Shown here one piece after another: positions 1 to 10,284 of a stretch of DNA of 64,000 bases. The first letter of the stretch is position 1. The number at the start of each line of letters is the position of its first letter. A program made the position numbers and the translations under genes. Under the pieces are notes generated by a model. It saw nothing but the letters and a program-made list of their open reading frames with translations. It ran no database searches and was not told the DNA's origin. The stretch lies in contig MKVL01000015.1 in NCBI GenBank assembly GCA_001899205.1, positions 90,300-154,299 of the forward strand. Direction: 5' to 3'. The stretch is from Mesorhizobium sp. 65-26. GTDB taxonomy: Bacteria > Pseudomonadota > Alphaproteobacteria > Rhizobiales > Rhizobiaceae.

Positions 1-2871
1 GAAGCGCAGCATTGAGGCGCGGTGGATCGCCGCGCGCGGCGCCAGCCCCTCGTCGCGCTGCGCCTCCAGCGCGAAGTCGATCATCATGATGGCGTTCTTC
101 TTGACGATGCCGATCAAGAGGATGATGCCGATGATCGAGATGATGGTCAGGTCCTCGCCCGCCGCCATGAGGGCAAGCAGCGCGCCGATGCCGGCCGAAG
201 GCAGCGTCGACAGGATGGTGATCGGGTGGATGAAGCTCTCATAGAGCACGCCGAGCACGATATAGACCGTCACCAGCGCCGCCAGGATGAGGAACAGCTG
301 GTTGCTCAGCGAGGCCTGGAAGGCCTGCGCCGCGCCCTGGAAGCTGGTGATGATGCTGAGCGGCATGCCGATGCCGGCTTCCGCCTGCTGGATGGCGTCC
401 ACGGCGGCGCCCAGCGATGCGCCCGGCGCCAGGTTGAACGACACGGTGGTGGCCGGGAACTGGCCCATATGGGTGATCTGCAGTGGCGCGGTGTCGACGC
501 GCATGCTCGCCACCACCGAGAGCGGGATCGGCGCGCCGCCGGTCGAATTGGGCAGGTAGATCGAGTTCAGCGAGCGCAGCGAACCCTGCAGCGAGGGCGC
601 GGCCTCCAGGATCACCCGGTACTGGCTGGAGGTGGTGAATATGGTCGAGACGATGCGCTGCCCGAAGGCGTCGTAGAGCGCGTTGTCGATCGTCGCCGGC
701 GTGATGCCGAAGCGCGCCGCCTGGTCGCGATCGATGACGACGTTCACGGCCAGCCCGCTTTCGGCGAGGTCGCTCGCCACGTCGCTCAGCTCCGGCAGCG
801 CGCGCAGCCGCTCCACCAGCTTCGGCGTCCACTCGGCCAGCTCGTCGGCATTGGCGTCCTGCAGCACGAACTGGTACTGGGTGCGGCTCACCGTGCCGTC
901 TATGGTCAGGTCCTGCACCGGCTGCATGTAGAGCGTCGCGCCGGAAAGCCCCGCCGTGTTCTCCTTCAGCCTTTCGATGACGGTGGCGATGTCGTCGGTG
1001 CGCTCTTCGTGCGGCTTCAGGTTGATCAGCATGCGCCCGACATTCAGCGTCATGTTGGTGCCGTCGACGCCGATGAAGGACGACAGGCTGTCGACGTCCT
1101 TGTCCCTCAGGATGATGTCGGCGAGCTGTTGCTGGCGTTCGGCCATCGAGGCGTAGGAGACCGACTGCGGCGCCTCGGTGATGGCCTGGATGACGCCGGT
1201 GTCCTGCACCGGGAAGAAGCCCTTGGGGATCACGACGTAGAGCATGCCGGTGATCAGCAGCGTGGCGACGGCCACCACCAGCATGAGCTGCTGGCGGTCG
1301 AGCACCCAGTCGAGCGCCCGGCCATAGCCGCGGATCACCCATTCGAAGAAATCGTGGCTGGCACGCTGGAACCGGTTCTCGCGGATTTCCGACTGCGGCT
1401 TGAGCAGCTTGGCGCACAGCATCGGCACCAGCGTCAGCGACACGACGGCCGAGATCAGGATGGTGGCGGCGAGCGTGATCGAGAATTCGCGGAACAGCCG
1501 GCCGACCACGTCGCCCATGAACAGCAGCGGGATCAGCACGGCGATCAGTGACACCGTCAGCGAGATGATGGTGAAGCCGATCTGCTCGGAACCCTTGAGG
1601 GCGGCTTCCTCGGGCGGCAGCCCCTCCTCGATGTAGCGGGCGATGTTCTCGATGACGACGATGGCGTCGTCGACGACGAAGCCGGTGGCGATAGTCAGCG
1701 CCATCAGCGACAGATTGTCGAGGCTGAAGCCGAACAGGTACATGATGCCCAGCGTGCCGATCAGCGACAGCGGCACCGACAGACTGGGGATCAGCGTGGC
1801 GCGGGCGCTGCGCAGGAACACGAAGATCACCAGCACCACCAGCATCACCGCCAGCGCCAGCTCGTATTCGACGTCGCGCACCGAGGCGCGGATGGTGGTG
1901 GTGCGGTCGGTCAGCACCTGGACGTCGATCGAGGCCGGCAGCGAGGCCTGGAGCTGCGGCAGCAACGCCTTGATACGGTCCACCACCTCGATGACGTTGG
2001 CGCCGGGTTGGCGCTGCACGTTCATGATGATGGCCGGCGTGGCGTCCATCCAGGCGCCGAGCTTGTCGTTCTCGGTGCCGTCGACGACGGTGCCGACGTC
2101 GCTCAGCCGCACCGGCGCGCCGTTCTTGTAGGCGACGATCAGCGAGCGGTACTGGTCGGGGTCGTTGAGCTGGTCGTTGGCGTTGACGGTGTAGGCGCGC
2201 GACGTGCCGTCGAAACTGCCCTTGGGCGTGTTGACGTTGGCGCTGCCCAGCGTGGTGCGCAGGTCGTCGAGGTTGAGGCCGTAGGCGGCAAGCTTGCGCG
2301 GATCGGCCTGGATACGCACGGCCGGCCGCTGGCCGCCGCTCAGCGTGACCAGCCCGACGCCGGCGAGCTGCGAGATCTTCTGCGCCAGCCGCGTGTCGGC
2401 CATCTGCTGCACGTCGCGCAGCGGCAGCGTTTTCGAGGTCAGCCCCAGTGTCAGCACCGGCGCGTCGGCGGGATTGACCTTGGCGTAGATCGGCGGCGCC
2501 GGCAGGTCCGACGGCAGCAGGTTGCCGGCCGCGTTGATCGCCGCCTGCACCTCCTGCTCGGCGACGTCGAGCGAGATGGCCAGGCTGAACTGCAGCGTGA
2601 TCACCGAGGCGCCGGCCGAGCTCACCGAGTTCATCTGGTTGAGGTTGGCGATCTGGCCGAGCTGCACTTCCAGCGGCGCGGTGATCGAGGACGTCATCAC
2701 GTCCGGGCTGGCGCCGGGATAGAAGGTCTGCACCTGGATCGTCGGGTAGTCCACCTCCGGCAAAGCCGAGACCGGCAGGAAGCGGAACGCCAGCATGCCC
2801 GAAAGCAGGACCGCCACCATCAGCAGCGAGGTGGCGACCGGCCTCAGGATGAAGGCGCGTGACGGGCTCAT
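1..2871 (-). CDS. RND efflux permease, MdtB/MdtC-like (C-terminus cut by window edge)
   Basis: Inner-membrane, proton-driven pump of a tripartite multidrug exporter. Reading left from ATG at 2871, 957 codons stay open to the window edge, so roughly the last 80-100 residues of a protein of about 1040 are missing. The N-terminus ([20 protein letters not shown]) is a typical RND first membrane helix, and the segment [17 protein letters not shown] carries the paired Asp of the proton relay in TM4. The start overlaps the adaptor gene stop by 4 nt (ATGA), so the two are translationally coupled. The long open frames on the opposite strand are R/D/H-rich shadows. Family is certain; the substrate cannot be read from the sequence. 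Confidence 0.95.
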   Translation of the reverse strand, partial: MSPSRAFILRPVATSLLMVAVLLSGMLAFRFLPVSALPEVDYPTIQVQTFYPGASPDVMTSSITAPLEVQLGQIANLNQMNSVSSAGASVITLQFSLAISLDVAEQEVQAAINAAGNLLPSDLPAPPIYAKVNPADAPVLTLGLTSKTLPLRDVQQMADTRLAQKISQLAGVGLVTLSGGQRPAVRIQADPRKLAAYGLNLDDLRTTLGSANVNTPKGSFDGTSRAYTVNANDQLNDPDQYRSLIVAYKNGAPVRLSDVGTVVDGTENDKLGAWMDATPAIIMNVQRQPGANVIEVVDRIKALLPQLQASLPASIDVQVLTDRTTTIRASVRDVEYELALAVMLVVLVIFVFLRSARATLIPSLSVPLSLIGTLGIMYLFGFSLDNLSLMALTIATGFVVDDAIVVIENIARYIEEGLPPEEAALKGSEQIGFTIISLTVSLIAVLIPLLFMGDVVGRLFREFSITLAATILISAVVSLTLVPMLCAKLLKPQSEIRENRFQRASHDFFEWVIRGYGRALDWVLDRQQLMLVVAVATLLITGMLYVVIPKGFFPVQDTGVIQAITEAPQSVSYASMAERQQQLADIILRDKDVDSLSSFIGVDGTNMTLNVGRMLINLKPHEERTDDIATVIERLKENTAGLSGATLYMQPVQDLTIDGTVSRTQYQFVLQDANADELAEWTPKLVERLRALPELSDVASDLAESGLAVNVVIDRDQAARFGITPATIDNALYDAFGQRIVSTIFTTSSQYRVILEAAPSLQGSLRSLNSIYLPNSTGGAPIPLSVVASMRVDTAPLQITHMGQFPATTVSFNLAPGASLGAAVDAIQQAEAGIGMPLSIITSFQGAAQAFQASLSNQLFLILAALVTVYIVLGVLYESFIHPITILSTLPSAGIGALLALMAAGEDLTIISIIGIILLIGIVKKNAIMMIDFALEAQRDEGLAPRAAIHRASMLRF

Positions 2872-4310
2872 TGCTGCGGGGCGCCCGAGGCGTCCGAAGC
2901 GTGGCGGCGTTTTCCGTTGCCCTGGTGCTTGTGCTCCCCCTGCCCGCCATTGCCCTGTGCCTGGCCCTGCTGCTGTCCGCTGGCGGGCTGGGCCTGCTGG
3001 CCGTCCTGCGGCTTTTCGCCAGCCGGCGGTGGCGCCTGGGCCGGAGGCTGCTGGCTACCATTGGCGTCGCGGACATTGACCTTCGCGCCCTCGCGCAGCT
3101 TGTCGGCCCCATCCACCACCACGCGCTCGCCGGCGGCGAGGCCGGAGCTGATTTCGACGCGGTCGCCATCGGTGACGCCGAGCTCCACCTTGCGCACCGA
3201 CACGGTGCTGTCGGCATTGACGACATAGACGAAGGTACCAGGCAGGCCGCGCTGGATGGCCGCCGTCGGCACGATCGACACGCCCTTGTGCTGGTCGACC
3301 TCCAGCTCGACGTTGACGAACTGGTTGGGGTAGAGTAGCCGGTCGCCATTGTCGAACGAGGCCCGGAGCTTGATCGTGCCGGTCGTCGGATCGATCTGGC
3401 TGTCGAAGGTTTCCAACTGGCCGTCGGCCAGTTTCGTCGTCCTGCCCCGGTCGTAGGCCGCGACCGGCAGCGTCGCGCCCGAGCGCAGGCGCTTGGCGAT
3501 GGCCGGCAGTTCGTCCTCGGGAACCGTGAACAGCACGCTGATCGGATGGAGCTGGGTCAGCACCACGATGCCGTTGGCGTCGCCCGGCGTCACGTAGTTG
3601 CCGCTGTCCACCTGCCTGAGGCCGACGCGCCCATCCATCGGCGCCACGATCCTGCAATAGGCGAGGTTGACCGTGGCGGCCTCCACCAGCGCCTTGTCCG
3701 TGTCGATCGTGCCCTGGTACTGGGCGACGAGCGCGGTCTGGGTGTCGAGCGTCTGGCGCGGCACGGCGTTTTGCGCGGCAAGGCCCTTGTAGCGGGCGAG
3801 ATCCACCTTGGCGCCGTCGAGCAGCGCCTGGTCGCGAGAAAGCTGGCCCTGCGCCTGCGCCAGCGCGGCCTGGTAGGGCCGCGGGTCGATCTGGGCCAGC
3901 GGATCGCCCTTCTTGACCTCCTGGCCCTCCTTGAAATCGATCTCGATGAGCTGGCCGCTGACCTGTGTCTTCACGGTGACTGTCGCCAGCGAGGTCACCG
4001 AGCCAAGGGCGTCGAGCGTCACCTTCATGTCACCGGTCGACACGGTGGCGACGCCGATCGAGCTTGGCTGCATCATGCGCCGCCCGCCGCGCTCGACGGG
4101 CGCCGACGCCTGCGGCCTCTGCCAGAGATAGGCGGAAACAGCGGCCACCACGACGAGGAAGATCAGCCAGGCGATCCAGCCGCTCGAACGTCCCGTGGCG
4201 GGCGCATCGTCCGCGTGTGTCGCCGGTCGGGGTTTTTCGACCACCCTTGGGCCTTCCATTGCGGGTGGATCTCCGCCGTCATGGCGGCCCGTCGTCGCTC
4301 GCTGGTCCAT
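2868..4310 (-). CDS. RND efflux periplasmic adaptor (membrane fusion protein, MdtA-like)
   Basis: Periplasmic adaptor that links the RND pump to an outer-membrane channel. It has 480 residues: a short cytoplasmic N-terminus, one membrane anchor near residues 45-65 ([19 protein letters not shown]), a split lipoyl domain (first half around [20 protein letters not shown]), an alpha-helical hairpin, a beta-barrel, and an unusual C-terminal tail of about 60 residues rich in Gln, Gly, Pro and Ala. It is first in a two-gene operon with the pump. A second in-frame Met 18 codons downstream could be the true start. No outer-membrane channel gene is present in the visible operon. Confidence 0.93.
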   Translation of the reverse strand: MDQRATTGRHDGGDPPAMEGPRVVEKPRPATHADDAPATGRSSGWIAWLIFLVVVAAVSAYLWQRPQASAPVERGGRRMMQPSSIGVATVSTGDMKVTLDALGSVTSLATVTVKTQVSGQLIEIDFKEGQEVKKGDPLAQIDPRPYQAALAQAQGQLSRDQALLDGAKVDLARYKGLAAQNAVPRQTLDTQTALVAQYQGTIDTDKALVEAATVNLAYCRIVAPMDGRVGLRQVDSGNYVTPGDANGIVVLTQLHPISVLFTVPEDELPAIAKRLRSGATLPVAAYDRGRTTKLADGQLETFDSQIDPTTGTIKLRASFDNGDRLLYPNQFVNVELEVDQHKGVSIVPTAAIQRGLPGTFVYVVNADSTVSVRKVELGVTDGDRVEISSGLAAGERVVVDGADKLREGAKVNVRDANGSQQPPAQAPPPAGEKPQDGQQAQPASGQQQGQAQGNGGQGEHKHQGNGKRRHASDASGAPQQ

Positions 4311-4552
4311 CGCGATCCTTCGAACCCTGTCCGCGCAAGTCTACGGCCGGCGGCGATTCAAGTCGAATTAACAGTTGGACAGGATGCGCGCAGGCGGAGA
4401 TCCCACCGAAGTCCCGGGCAGGATTTCGATACCGCCAAAGCCGGCTCCGAGGGAAAGATTGTCCAGAAGTGTCAGGAGTGGCATTGACTTCCCGCCATTC
4501 GCACCGACATTCAACGCACAAAAATTCCCTTTCAAGCAGTCATTTTTCAGCC

Positions 4553-5479
4553 ATGTCCTCCATCATTACCATCGCCGGGGTGACCAAGACCTACGCCACC
4601 GGCTTCAAGGCGCTGAAGGAAATCAACCTTGATATCCAGCGCGGCGAGATCTTCGCCTTGCTCGGCCCCAATGGCGCCGGCAAGACGACGCTGATCTCGA
4701 TCGTCTGCGGCATCGTCAACCGCTCGTCCGGCACCGTCACCGTCGACGGCCACGACATCGGCAGGGATTATCGCGCCGCGCGCGGCCTGATCGGGCTTGT
4801 GCCGCAGGAGCTCACCATCGACGCCTTCGAGACGGTCTGGGCGACCGTCAACTACAGCCGCGGCCTGTTCGGCAAGCCGGCCAACAAGGCCTTCGTCGAG
4901 AAGGTGCTGCGCGACCTGTCGCTGTGGGAGAAGAAGGACGCCAAGGCGATCACCCTGTCGGGCGGCATGAAGCGGCGGTTGATGATCGCCAAGGCACTGT
5001 CGCACGAGCCGCGCGTGCTGTTCCTCGACGAGCCGACGGCCGGCGTCGACGTCGAGCTGCGCCAGGACATGTGGGAGATGGTGCGGCGCCTGCGCGAGGA
5101 CGGCGTCACCATCATCCTCACCACGCACTACATCGAGGAAGCCGAGGCGATGGCCGACCGCGTCGGCGTCATCAACAAGGGCGAGATCATCCTGGTCGAG
5201 GGCAAGGCCGAGCTGATGCGCAAGCTGGGCCGCAAGCAGATGACGCTGGAGCTGCGCGCGCCGCTCGGGGCTGTCCCCGAGGCGCTTTCGCGCTACGCGC
5301 TGGAACTGTCCGCGGATGGCGGCCAGCTCACCTACACCTATGACAACCAGAGCGATCGGCCGGGCGTCGCCTCGCTGCTGCGCGATCTCGGCGCTGCGGG
5401 CATCGAGTTCCGAGACCTCGATACGCAAAACAGCTCGCTCGAGGAGATCTTCGTCAATCTGCTGAGGCAAGACCAATGA
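4553..5479 (+). CDS. ABC-2 exporter ATPase, YadG-like
   Basis: Cytoplasmic ATPase of a two-component ABC-2 exporter (YadG/NodI/DrrA group), 308 residues. Walker [10 protein letters not shown], signature LSGGMKRR, Walker [13 protein letters not shown] and the switch His in TTHYIEEAE are all present. ATG 4553 gives the normal family N-terminus ([14 protein letters not shown]); the same frame is open upstream to 4064, but that stretch is low-complexity, antisense to the adaptor gene. A possible -35 (TTGACT, 4484-4489) lies upstream, with a poor -10. The stop overlaps the permease start by 4 nt. The substrate is unknown; drug or lipid-like compounds are usual for the group. Confidence 0.93.
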   Translation: MSSIITIAGVTKTYATGFKALKEINLDIQRGEIFALLGPNGAGKTTLISIVCGIVNRSSGTVTVDGHDIGRDYRAARGLIGLVPQELTIDAFETVWATVNYSRGLFGKPANKAFVEKVLRDLSLWEKKDAKAITLSGGMKRRLMIAKALSHEPRVLFLDEPTAGVDVELRQDMWEMVRRLREDGVTIILTTHYIEEAEAMADRVGVINKGEIILVEGKAELMRKLGRKQMTLELRAPLGAVPEALSRYALELSADGGQLTYTYDNQSDRPGVASLLRDLGAAGIEFRDLDTQNSSLEEIFVNLLRQDQ

Positions 5480-6237
5480 ACCCCCGCGCGGTATGGGCGA
5501 TCTATCGGGTCGAAATGGCGCGTGCGTTCCGCACCGTGCTGCAGAGCATCATCTCGCCGGTCATCTCGACATCGCTCTATTTCGTCGTCTTCGGCTCGGC
5601 CATCGGCTCGCGCATCACCGAGATCGACGGCATCAGCTACGGCGCCTTCATCGTGCCCGGCCTGATGATGCTGTCGCTCCTGACGCAGTCGATCTCGAAC
5701 GCCTCCTTCGCCATCTACTTCCCGAAATTCGTCGGCTCGATCTACGAGCTCCTGTCGGCGCCGGTGTCCTACCTTGAAATCGTCATCGCCTATGTCGGCG
5801 GCGCGGCGACCAAGTCGATCTTGCTCGGCCTGATCATCCTGGCGACGGCCTCGCTGTTCGTGCCGCTGCGCATCGAGCATCCGTTCTGGATGGTCGCTTT
5901 CCTGGTGCTGACAGCGGTCACCTTCAGCCTGTTCGGCTTCATCATCGGCATCTGGGCCAAGACCTTCGAGCAGCTGCAGCTCGTGCCGCTCCTGATCATC
6001 ACGCCGCTGACCTTCCTCGGCGGCAGCTTCTATTCCATCCACATGCTGCCCGGCGTCTGGAAGACGATCACGCTGTTCAACCCGGTCGTCTACCTGATCA
6101 GCGGCTTCCGCTGGAGCTTCTTCGGCAAGGCGGATGTCTCGGTCGGCGTCAGCCTCGGCATGACGCTGGCGTTCCTGGCCGTCTGCATCGCCATCGTCGC
6201 CTGGATCTTCAAGACCGGCTACCGGCTGCGCAACTGA
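5476..6237 (+). CDS. ABC-2 exporter permease, YadH-like
   Basis: Membrane partner of the preceding ATPase, 253 residues with six hydrophobic segments. The pattern [22 protein letters not shown], then [12 protein letters not shown] and [12 protein letters not shown] is diagnostic of the YadH/NodJ family of ABC-2 permeases. ATG overlaps the upstream stop (ATGA), so expression is coupled one to one. It ends about 50 nt before a strong hairpin and faces phoX convergently. The close match to the E. coli YadH pattern is from memory; which compound is moved is not known. Confidence 0.93.
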   Translation: MNPRAVWAIYRVEMARAFRTVLQSIISPVISTSLYFVVFGSAIGSRITEIDGISYGAFIVPGLMMLSLLTQSISNASFAIYFPKFVGSIYELLSAPVSYLEIVIAYVGGAATKSILLGLIILATASLFVPLRIEHPFWMVAFLVLTAVTFSLFGFIIGIWAKTFEQLQLVPLLIITPLTFLGGSFYSIHMLPGVWKTITLFNPVVYLISGFRWSFFGKADVSVGVSLGMTLAFLAVCIAIVAWIFKTGYRLRN

Positions 6238-6284
6238 CAGGCCGCCCTTCAGACGCCGCCCGAGGCTTGCCGGCCTGATGAAAT

Positions 6285-6317
6285 CGGGGAGGCGTTCGGC
6301 TGTCGAACGCCTCCCCG
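6285..6317. terminator. Strong stem-loop between convergent genes
   Basis: A perfect 14-bp inverted repeat (CGGGGAGGCGTTCG / CGAACGCCTCCCCG) with a 5-nt loop sits between the ABC permease (+) and phoX (-). No long T-run follows on either strand, so it is a probable bidirectional terminator or mRNA-end stabiliser rather than a textbook intrinsic terminator. Confidence 0.7.
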
Positions 6318-6347
6318 GTAATTGCGAGCATCTGTCCTGAAGGTGTG

Positions 6348-8339
6348 TCAGACGGCGATCTTGCCGCCGCCCTGCCTGGTGATGGCGACGACCGCCGGTC
6401 GCACCGGTATGTCGGCCTTGAAGTCGGGCCAGCGGGTCGACGGATCCTCGTAATAGGACGGCCGGCCGAAGCCTTCCCAGTCCTCGCCGCCATCGCCCGG
6501 ATGCTGGACGGCGACGAAGGCGGTCTGGTCGTCGGGCGCGAACAGCGGACCGCACATTTCGGCGCCGATCGGCACGCGGAAGAACAGCTTCGAGGTCGCC
6601 CGCGCCTCGCCCTCGGTGTCGACCGCCCACAGCCCGTCCGTGCGGCCGGTGGCCTTCGGGCCCTGGCCGTCGGTCGCGACCCACAGCCGGCCGGCCGCGT
6701 CGATGGCGCAATTGTCGGGCATGCCGAACCAGCCATTGGCCGTCGTCGCGGTGGAGAAGGTGGCGCCGACCTCGGCGACCGAGGGATCGCCGCACTTCAG
6801 CAGCACTTCCCACTTGCCCTTGCCGGCGGCGAAGTCGCCGTCGTCCTCGGCGATCTCGATGATGTGGCCGAAGGCGTTCCCGGCGCGCGGGTTGGCGGCG
6901 TCGACCTGGTCCGCCTTGCGCTTGGAATTGTTGGTCAGCATCACATAGACCTTGCCGTTGACGCCGTTGGGCTGGATGTCCTCGGGGCGGTCCATCTTGG
7001 TGGCGCCGAGCAGGTCGGCGGCGCGCCGGGTCTCGATCAGCACGTCGGCCTGGCTGGCAAAGCCGTTCTCCGCCGTCAGCGGGCCTTGTCCGAAGACGAT
7101 CGGCAGCCATTCCACCGTGCCGTCCTCGGCGAATCTGGCGACGGAAAGCGTGCCGTCGTCGAGCAGGTCCCGGTTGGCCGCGCGGTCATCGGCGTTGAAC
7201 TTGCCGGCGGTGACGAATTTGTAGACGTAGTCGAAGCGCTCGTCGTCGCCGAGATAGAAGACGACGCGGCCGTCCTTCGCGACGATCGATTCCGCGCCCT
7301 CGTGCTTGAAGCGTCCCATCGCCGTGCGCTTCCTCGGCACGGAATTCGGGTCGTTGACGTCGACCTCGACGATCCAGCCGAAGCGGTTGGGCTCGTTCGG
7401 CTCCCTGGCGAGGTTGAAGCGGTCGTAATGCGCGCCCCATTCATAGGCGCCTTCCGGAATGCCGAGCCGCTTGTAGTTGGCGGCTTCCCTGTGGCCTTCC
7501 GGCAGCTCGCCCGAGAAATAGCCGTGGATGTTCTCCTCGGCCATCACATAGGTGCCCCAGGGCGTGACGCCGCCGGCGCAGTTGTTGATCGTGCCGAACA
7601 CCTTGGTGCCGGCCGGATCGGCATTGGTCCTGACGCGGTCGTGGCCGGCGACGGGGCCGGAGAGCGCCATTTCGGTGTTGGACGTGATGCGGCGGTTGAG
7701 CTTGCCGTCGCGCACCACCTGCCACTTGCCCGAAACCTTGCGGATCTCGACGACGGTGCCGCCATGCGCGGCCATCTCGACATCGACCTGCTCCTTGCTG
7801 AGCGGCGCCTGCTTGGCCTTGCCGTCGGTGACCGTGACCAGGCCGGGGAACATCAGATGCGGGTTGGTGTATTCGTGGTTGACCACCAGCAGGCCGTGTT
7901 CGGCCGAGCCGTCGATGGCGATGTAGCCGACATAGTCGTTGTTGTAGCCGAACTGCCGGGCCTGCGCCTCGGCGGTCTGCTTCGCCGGGTCGAATTCGGG
8001 CGAGTCGGAGAACAGCGGATCGCCCCAGCGCAGCAGCACGTCGGCGTCGTAACCCGGCGCGACATGGTGCTTGTCGTCGATACCGGCCTCCAGCTCGTCG
8101 AAGGCGAAGGCCGAGCCGGAAGCGGCGCGCGCCTTGTCGGCGCTGATCAGCGCGACGGGGCCGACGGTGGCGGCGATGGCCGAGACGGCCAGCGAGCCCT
8201 GGAGGAAGCCGCGACGCGAAAAACGCCGGGCGATGATATCACCCATGGTGCGGTTGTCGGTCGGGTTGACGGCCGGGCCGTCATTCTCCTCGAGCAGGCT
8301 GGTGGGGAAACGGGAGTCAGGGGAGCGGGGTTCGGTCAT
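6348..8339 (-). CDS. phoX: PhoX family alkaline phosphatase, Tat-exported
   Basis: Periplasmic calcium/iron-dependent alkaline phosphatase that releases phosphate from organic esters. It has 663 residues. A twin-arginine signal (SRRGFLQ, residues 41-47) is followed by a hydrophobic stretch ending near ADKARAAS. PhoX hallmarks visible are NHEYTNPHLMFP, NNCAGGVTPWGTYV with its single Cys, and MDRPEDIQPN with VMLTNNS. Length and architecture fit the DUF839/PhoX family. It is monocistronic, convergent with the ABC exporter, and preceded by a PHO-box-like sequence, which suggests PhoB control under phosphate starvation. Confidence 0.92.
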   Translation of the reverse strand: MTEPRSPDSRFPTSLLEENDGPAVNPTDNRTMGDIIARRFSRRGFLQGSLAVSAIAATVGPVALISADKARAASGSAFAFDELEAGIDDKHHVAPGYDADVLLRWGDPLFSDSPEFDPAKQTAEAQARQFGYNNDYVGYIAIDGSAEHGLLVVNHEYTNPHLMFPGLVTVTDGKAKQAPLSKEQVDVEMAAHGGTVVEIRKVSGKWQVVRDGKLNRRITSNTEMALSGPVAGHDRVRTNADPAGTKVFGTINNCAGGVTPWGTYVMAEENIHGYFSGELPEGHREAANYKRLGIPEGAYEWGAHYDRFNLAREPNEPNRFGWIVEVDVNDPNSVPRKRTAMGRFKHEGAESIVAKDGRVVFYLGDDERFDYVYKFVTAGKFNADDRAANRDLLDDGTLSVARFAEDGTVEWLPIVFGQGPLTAENGFASQADVLIETRRAADLLGATKMDRPEDIQPNGVNGKVYVMLTNNSKRKADQVDAANPRAGNAFGHIIEIAEDDGDFAAGKGKWEVLLKCGDPSVAEVGATFSTATTANGWFGMPDNCAIDAAGRLWVATDGQGPKATGRTDGLWAVDTEGEARATSKLFFRVPIGAEMCGPLFAPDDQTAFVAVQHPGDGGEDWEGFGRPSYYEDPSTRWPDFKADIPVRPAVVAITRQGGGKIAV

Positions 8340-8685
8340 GAGCTTTCCTCTGGCTTCTTTGAGTGGCTGGAGCGGGGTGACCTTTCGACCCCTATAGTCC
8401 GCCGATCACATTTTCGTGACAATAGCGGCGGAACTGCCCCGAACTGATTTGCCGACGCATGAGGCGCGCGACGGCTTCAGGTCGATGCTGACGCCCCTGG
8501 GGACCGTGGCAGGGTGGGCCGATTCTGGTGGCGAAACCTCGTCCGGCGGAGATTTTGCGACATTCGGCTTCGGTCCGCTGGCAGCGAAGTGATGACTGGG
8601 CGGGCTCTGCTTGACGGCCTCGCCGGCTTCGGAAACAAGGGCGGCGGCAGGCGTGGGCAATTACGCCTTCAGGAGGGAACGGGAC
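8340..8685. other. 346-bp divergent intergenic region
   Basis: This gap separates phoX (-) from a small membrane-protein gene (+). Apart from the PHO-box candidate near phoX and the Shine-Dalgarno site of the rightward gene at 8671, I see no gene. Open frames here lack coding character. Confidence 0.6.
8391..8422 (-). promoter_or_regulatory. Candidate PHO box and -10 for phoX
   Basis: On the minus strand 8422-8405 reads TTGTCAC-GAAA-ATGTGAT, matching 10 of 14 positions of the CTGTCAT-N4-CTGTCAT PhoB consensus in the correct orientation. A -10-like TATAGG (8396-8391) lies 8 nt downstream, and the phoX ATG is 66 nt downstream of the box. Known PhoB sites replace the -35 element in this way. 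The match is imperfect, so this is inferred. Confidence 0.5.
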
Positions 8686-9024
8686 GTGAGTGTCTGGGGA
8701 TTTGTGCAGCTCTGTTTTTCGACCGTGATTTTCCTGGGCGCGGCGACGGCCGCCAAGCAATGGGCGCTTGCCCCCGGCCTTGGCAAGATCGTGCTCACCC
8801 TGTTCCTCTATTCACTCGGCAACCTCGTCATGCTGCGCCTCATCCGCGAGTTCGGCATGTCGGTTTCCTTCAGCCTGTCCGCGGTGATCCAGCTCGTGGC
8901 GGTGAACGTGGTCGCGCTGATGTTCTTCAGCGAACGCGTCAACACACTCCAGGCGACCGGCATTGTGCTGGCCGTCGCCGCCGTGGCGCTGATCTCGCTC
9001 GGGCCCTATCTGCAAGGCAGGTAG
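8686..9024 (+). CDS. Small four-helix membrane protein, SMR/EamA-like
   Basis: A 112-residue hydrophobic protein with four predicted membrane helices. The size and the repeated pattern of small residues resemble the small multidrug resistance/EamA half-transporter fold, but the conserved SMR Glu in helix 1 is not evident, so transport activity is uncertain. GTG 8686 is preferred because AGGAGG (8671-8676) lies 9 nt upstream; the longer in-frame ATG at 8611 has no comparable site and adds a polar, non-conserved-looking leader. It is followed after 12 nt by a PAP2 phosphatase gene, so the two may be co-transcribed and act on membrane lipids. Confidence 0.75.
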   Translation: MSVWGFVQLCFSTVIFLGAATAAKQWALAPGLGKIVLTLFLYSLGNLVMLRLIREFGMSVSFSLSAVIQLVAVNVVALMFFSERVNTLQATGIVLAVAAVALISLGPYLQGR

Positions 9025-9036
9025 GGAAGGACCTCG

Positions 9037-9738
9037 ATGAAGGACACGGCGCGCACCCTGGTCAACCGGATCGAGTTCCCGATCCTGCTCGCGGGGCTGG
9101 TTATCGCCGGCGGGCTGTGGGGCTTCGTCGAGCTGATGGAGGTGGCGCGCGCCGGCACGCCGCGCAGCTTCGACGCCGATATCCTGCTGGCCTTCCGGCA
9201 AGCAGGCCAGCCGAACGTGCCGGTCGGCCCGCTCTGGCTGGAAGGCGCCATGCGCGACATCACCAGCCTCGGCAGCGCCAGCGTGCTGGTGCTGATCACC
9301 ACGGCGACGATCATCTACTTCCTGCTGGTCCGCAGATGGGCGACGGCGCTGCTGATCTTTGTCGCGGTGGCCGGCGGCCAGGTGCTGTCCAGCCTGCTGA
9401 AGGTCGGCATCGACAGGCCACGGCCGGAGCTGGTCTCGCATCTCGTCACCGAAACGTCGCTGTCCTTTCCCAGCGGCCACGCCATGCTTTCGGCGGTCAC
9501 CTATCTGACGCTCGGCAGCCTGGCCGCCCGTTTCCTGCCCGGCCGTGTCGCCAAGGTCTATGTGCTGTCATTGTCGGTGCTGGTGGCTATTCTCGTCGGG
9601 ATAAGCCGCATCTATCTCGGCGTCCACTGGCCGTCCGATGTGCTGGCGGGCTGGTGCGCGGGCTTTGCCTGGGCGATGCTGTGCTGGCTTGTGGCACGGC
9701 TGCTGCAGAGTCGCGAAGCGCTGCCGGACGAGGAATGA
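9037..9738 (+). CDS. PAP2-family membrane phosphatase
   Basis: An integral-membrane acid phosphatase of the PAP2 superfamily, which dephosphorylates lipid phosphates or undecaprenyl pyrophosphate. It has 233 residues with about six helices. All three catalytic motifs are present in order: KVGIDRPRP (KX6RP), FPSGHAM (PSGH) and SRIYLGVHWPSD (SRX5HX3D). It sits 12 nt behind a small membrane-protein gene. The exact lipid substrate (phosphatidate, PGP or C55-PP) cannot be decided from the sequence. Confidence 0.9.
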   Translation: MKDTARTLVNRIEFPILLAGLVIAGGLWGFVELMEVARAGTPRSFDADILLAFRQAGQPNVPVGPLWLEGAMRDITSLGSASVLVLITTATIIYFLLVRRWATALLIFVAVAGGQVLSSLLKVGIDRPRPELVSHLVTETSLSFPSGHAMLSAVTYLTLGSLAARFLPGRVAKVYVLSLSVLVAILVGISRIYLGVHWPSDVLAGWCAGFAWAMLCWLVARLLQSREALPDEE

Positions 9739-9740
9739 CT

Positions 9741-9787
9741 ATGCATGCTCAGAATGTGCATTATGATGCTTGAAACATGACTATAAT
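9741..9787 (+). promoter_or_regulatory. AT-rich promoter-like region before HTH gene
   Basis: An AT-rich island in GC-rich surroundings contains a perfect TATAAT (9782-9787) and an inverted ATGCA / TGCAT pair (9741-9745, 9756-9760... spaced about 10 nt). No good -35 exists at 17 nt. The predicted transcript would start about 40 nt before the HTH gene ATG. This may be an autoregulatory promoter, but support is weak. Confidence 0.35.
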
Positions 9788-9832
9788 GGTATTAAACATT
9801 CATTCCGCAGGCTCAGACGGGGAAGGCGACCG

Positions 9833-10102
9833 ATGATCACTGCCGCGCAGATGCGCGCCGCGAGGGCGCTGGCCGGTATCGATCAGAAGACGCTTGCCGA
9901 GCGCGCCGGCGTTTCGCTTCCGACCATCCAGCGCATGGAAGCGAGCGAAGGCGTTGTCCGGGGCGTGGTCGATACGCTGATGAAGGTCATCCAGGCCCTC
10001 GACGAGGCCGGGGTTGAATTGATCGGCGACAACCAGGCCAGCGAGCGTGGCGGCCGGGGCGTACGCCTGAAGCCGGCCGCGCTGTCCAACCCGCAAGGCT
10101 GA
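9833..10102 (+). CDS. XRE-type helix-turn-helix protein
   Basis: An 89-residue DNA-binding protein. Residues 4-50 form a Cro/CI helix-turn-helix (QMRAARALAGIDQKTLAERA, then GVSLPTIQRME), followed by a short tail without an effector domain. ATG 9833 has GGAAGG about 7 nt upstream and gives the family start; a longer in-frame start at 9770 lies within the presumed promoter. It stands alone, not beside a toxin-like gene, so an antitoxin role is not supported. The target is unknown, and self-regulation through the AT-rich upstream region is plausible. Confidence 0.8.
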   Translation: MITAAQMRAARALAGIDQKTLAERAGVSLPTIQRMEASEGVVRGVVDTLMKVIQALDEAGVELIGDNQASERGGRGVRLKPAALSNPQG

Positions 10103-10284
10103 GCCGCACGGCGCATCGTTCCGAAGATCGACCTCGATTTCCGGACACGCCGGGTCGAAGTGTCGGAGCGTGCCTTGGTGTCCCTTACCCGCCATCGGGC
10201 CGGACACGCCGCGCTCCACGTCGCGACGGCGACCGCCGACAGTCATGCCGACGATCCCGCCGCCCTTATGGTGCGGAGACAGGC

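Noticed and set aside
22-1551. Long plus-strand open frame (509 codons)
   Set aside because: It is antisense to the RND permease, rich in Arg, Asp, His and Gln and without any fold signal; the minus-strand RND frame has clear motifs.
239-3349. Long minus-strand open frame (1036 codons) overlapping the RND genes
   Set aside because: It is the wrong frame of the same strand; the true permease frame runs from ATG 2871 off the left edge.
6345-8447. 700-codon plus-strand frame opposite phoX
   Set aside because: Antisense shadow; the minus strand encodes a Tat signal and PhoX motifs.
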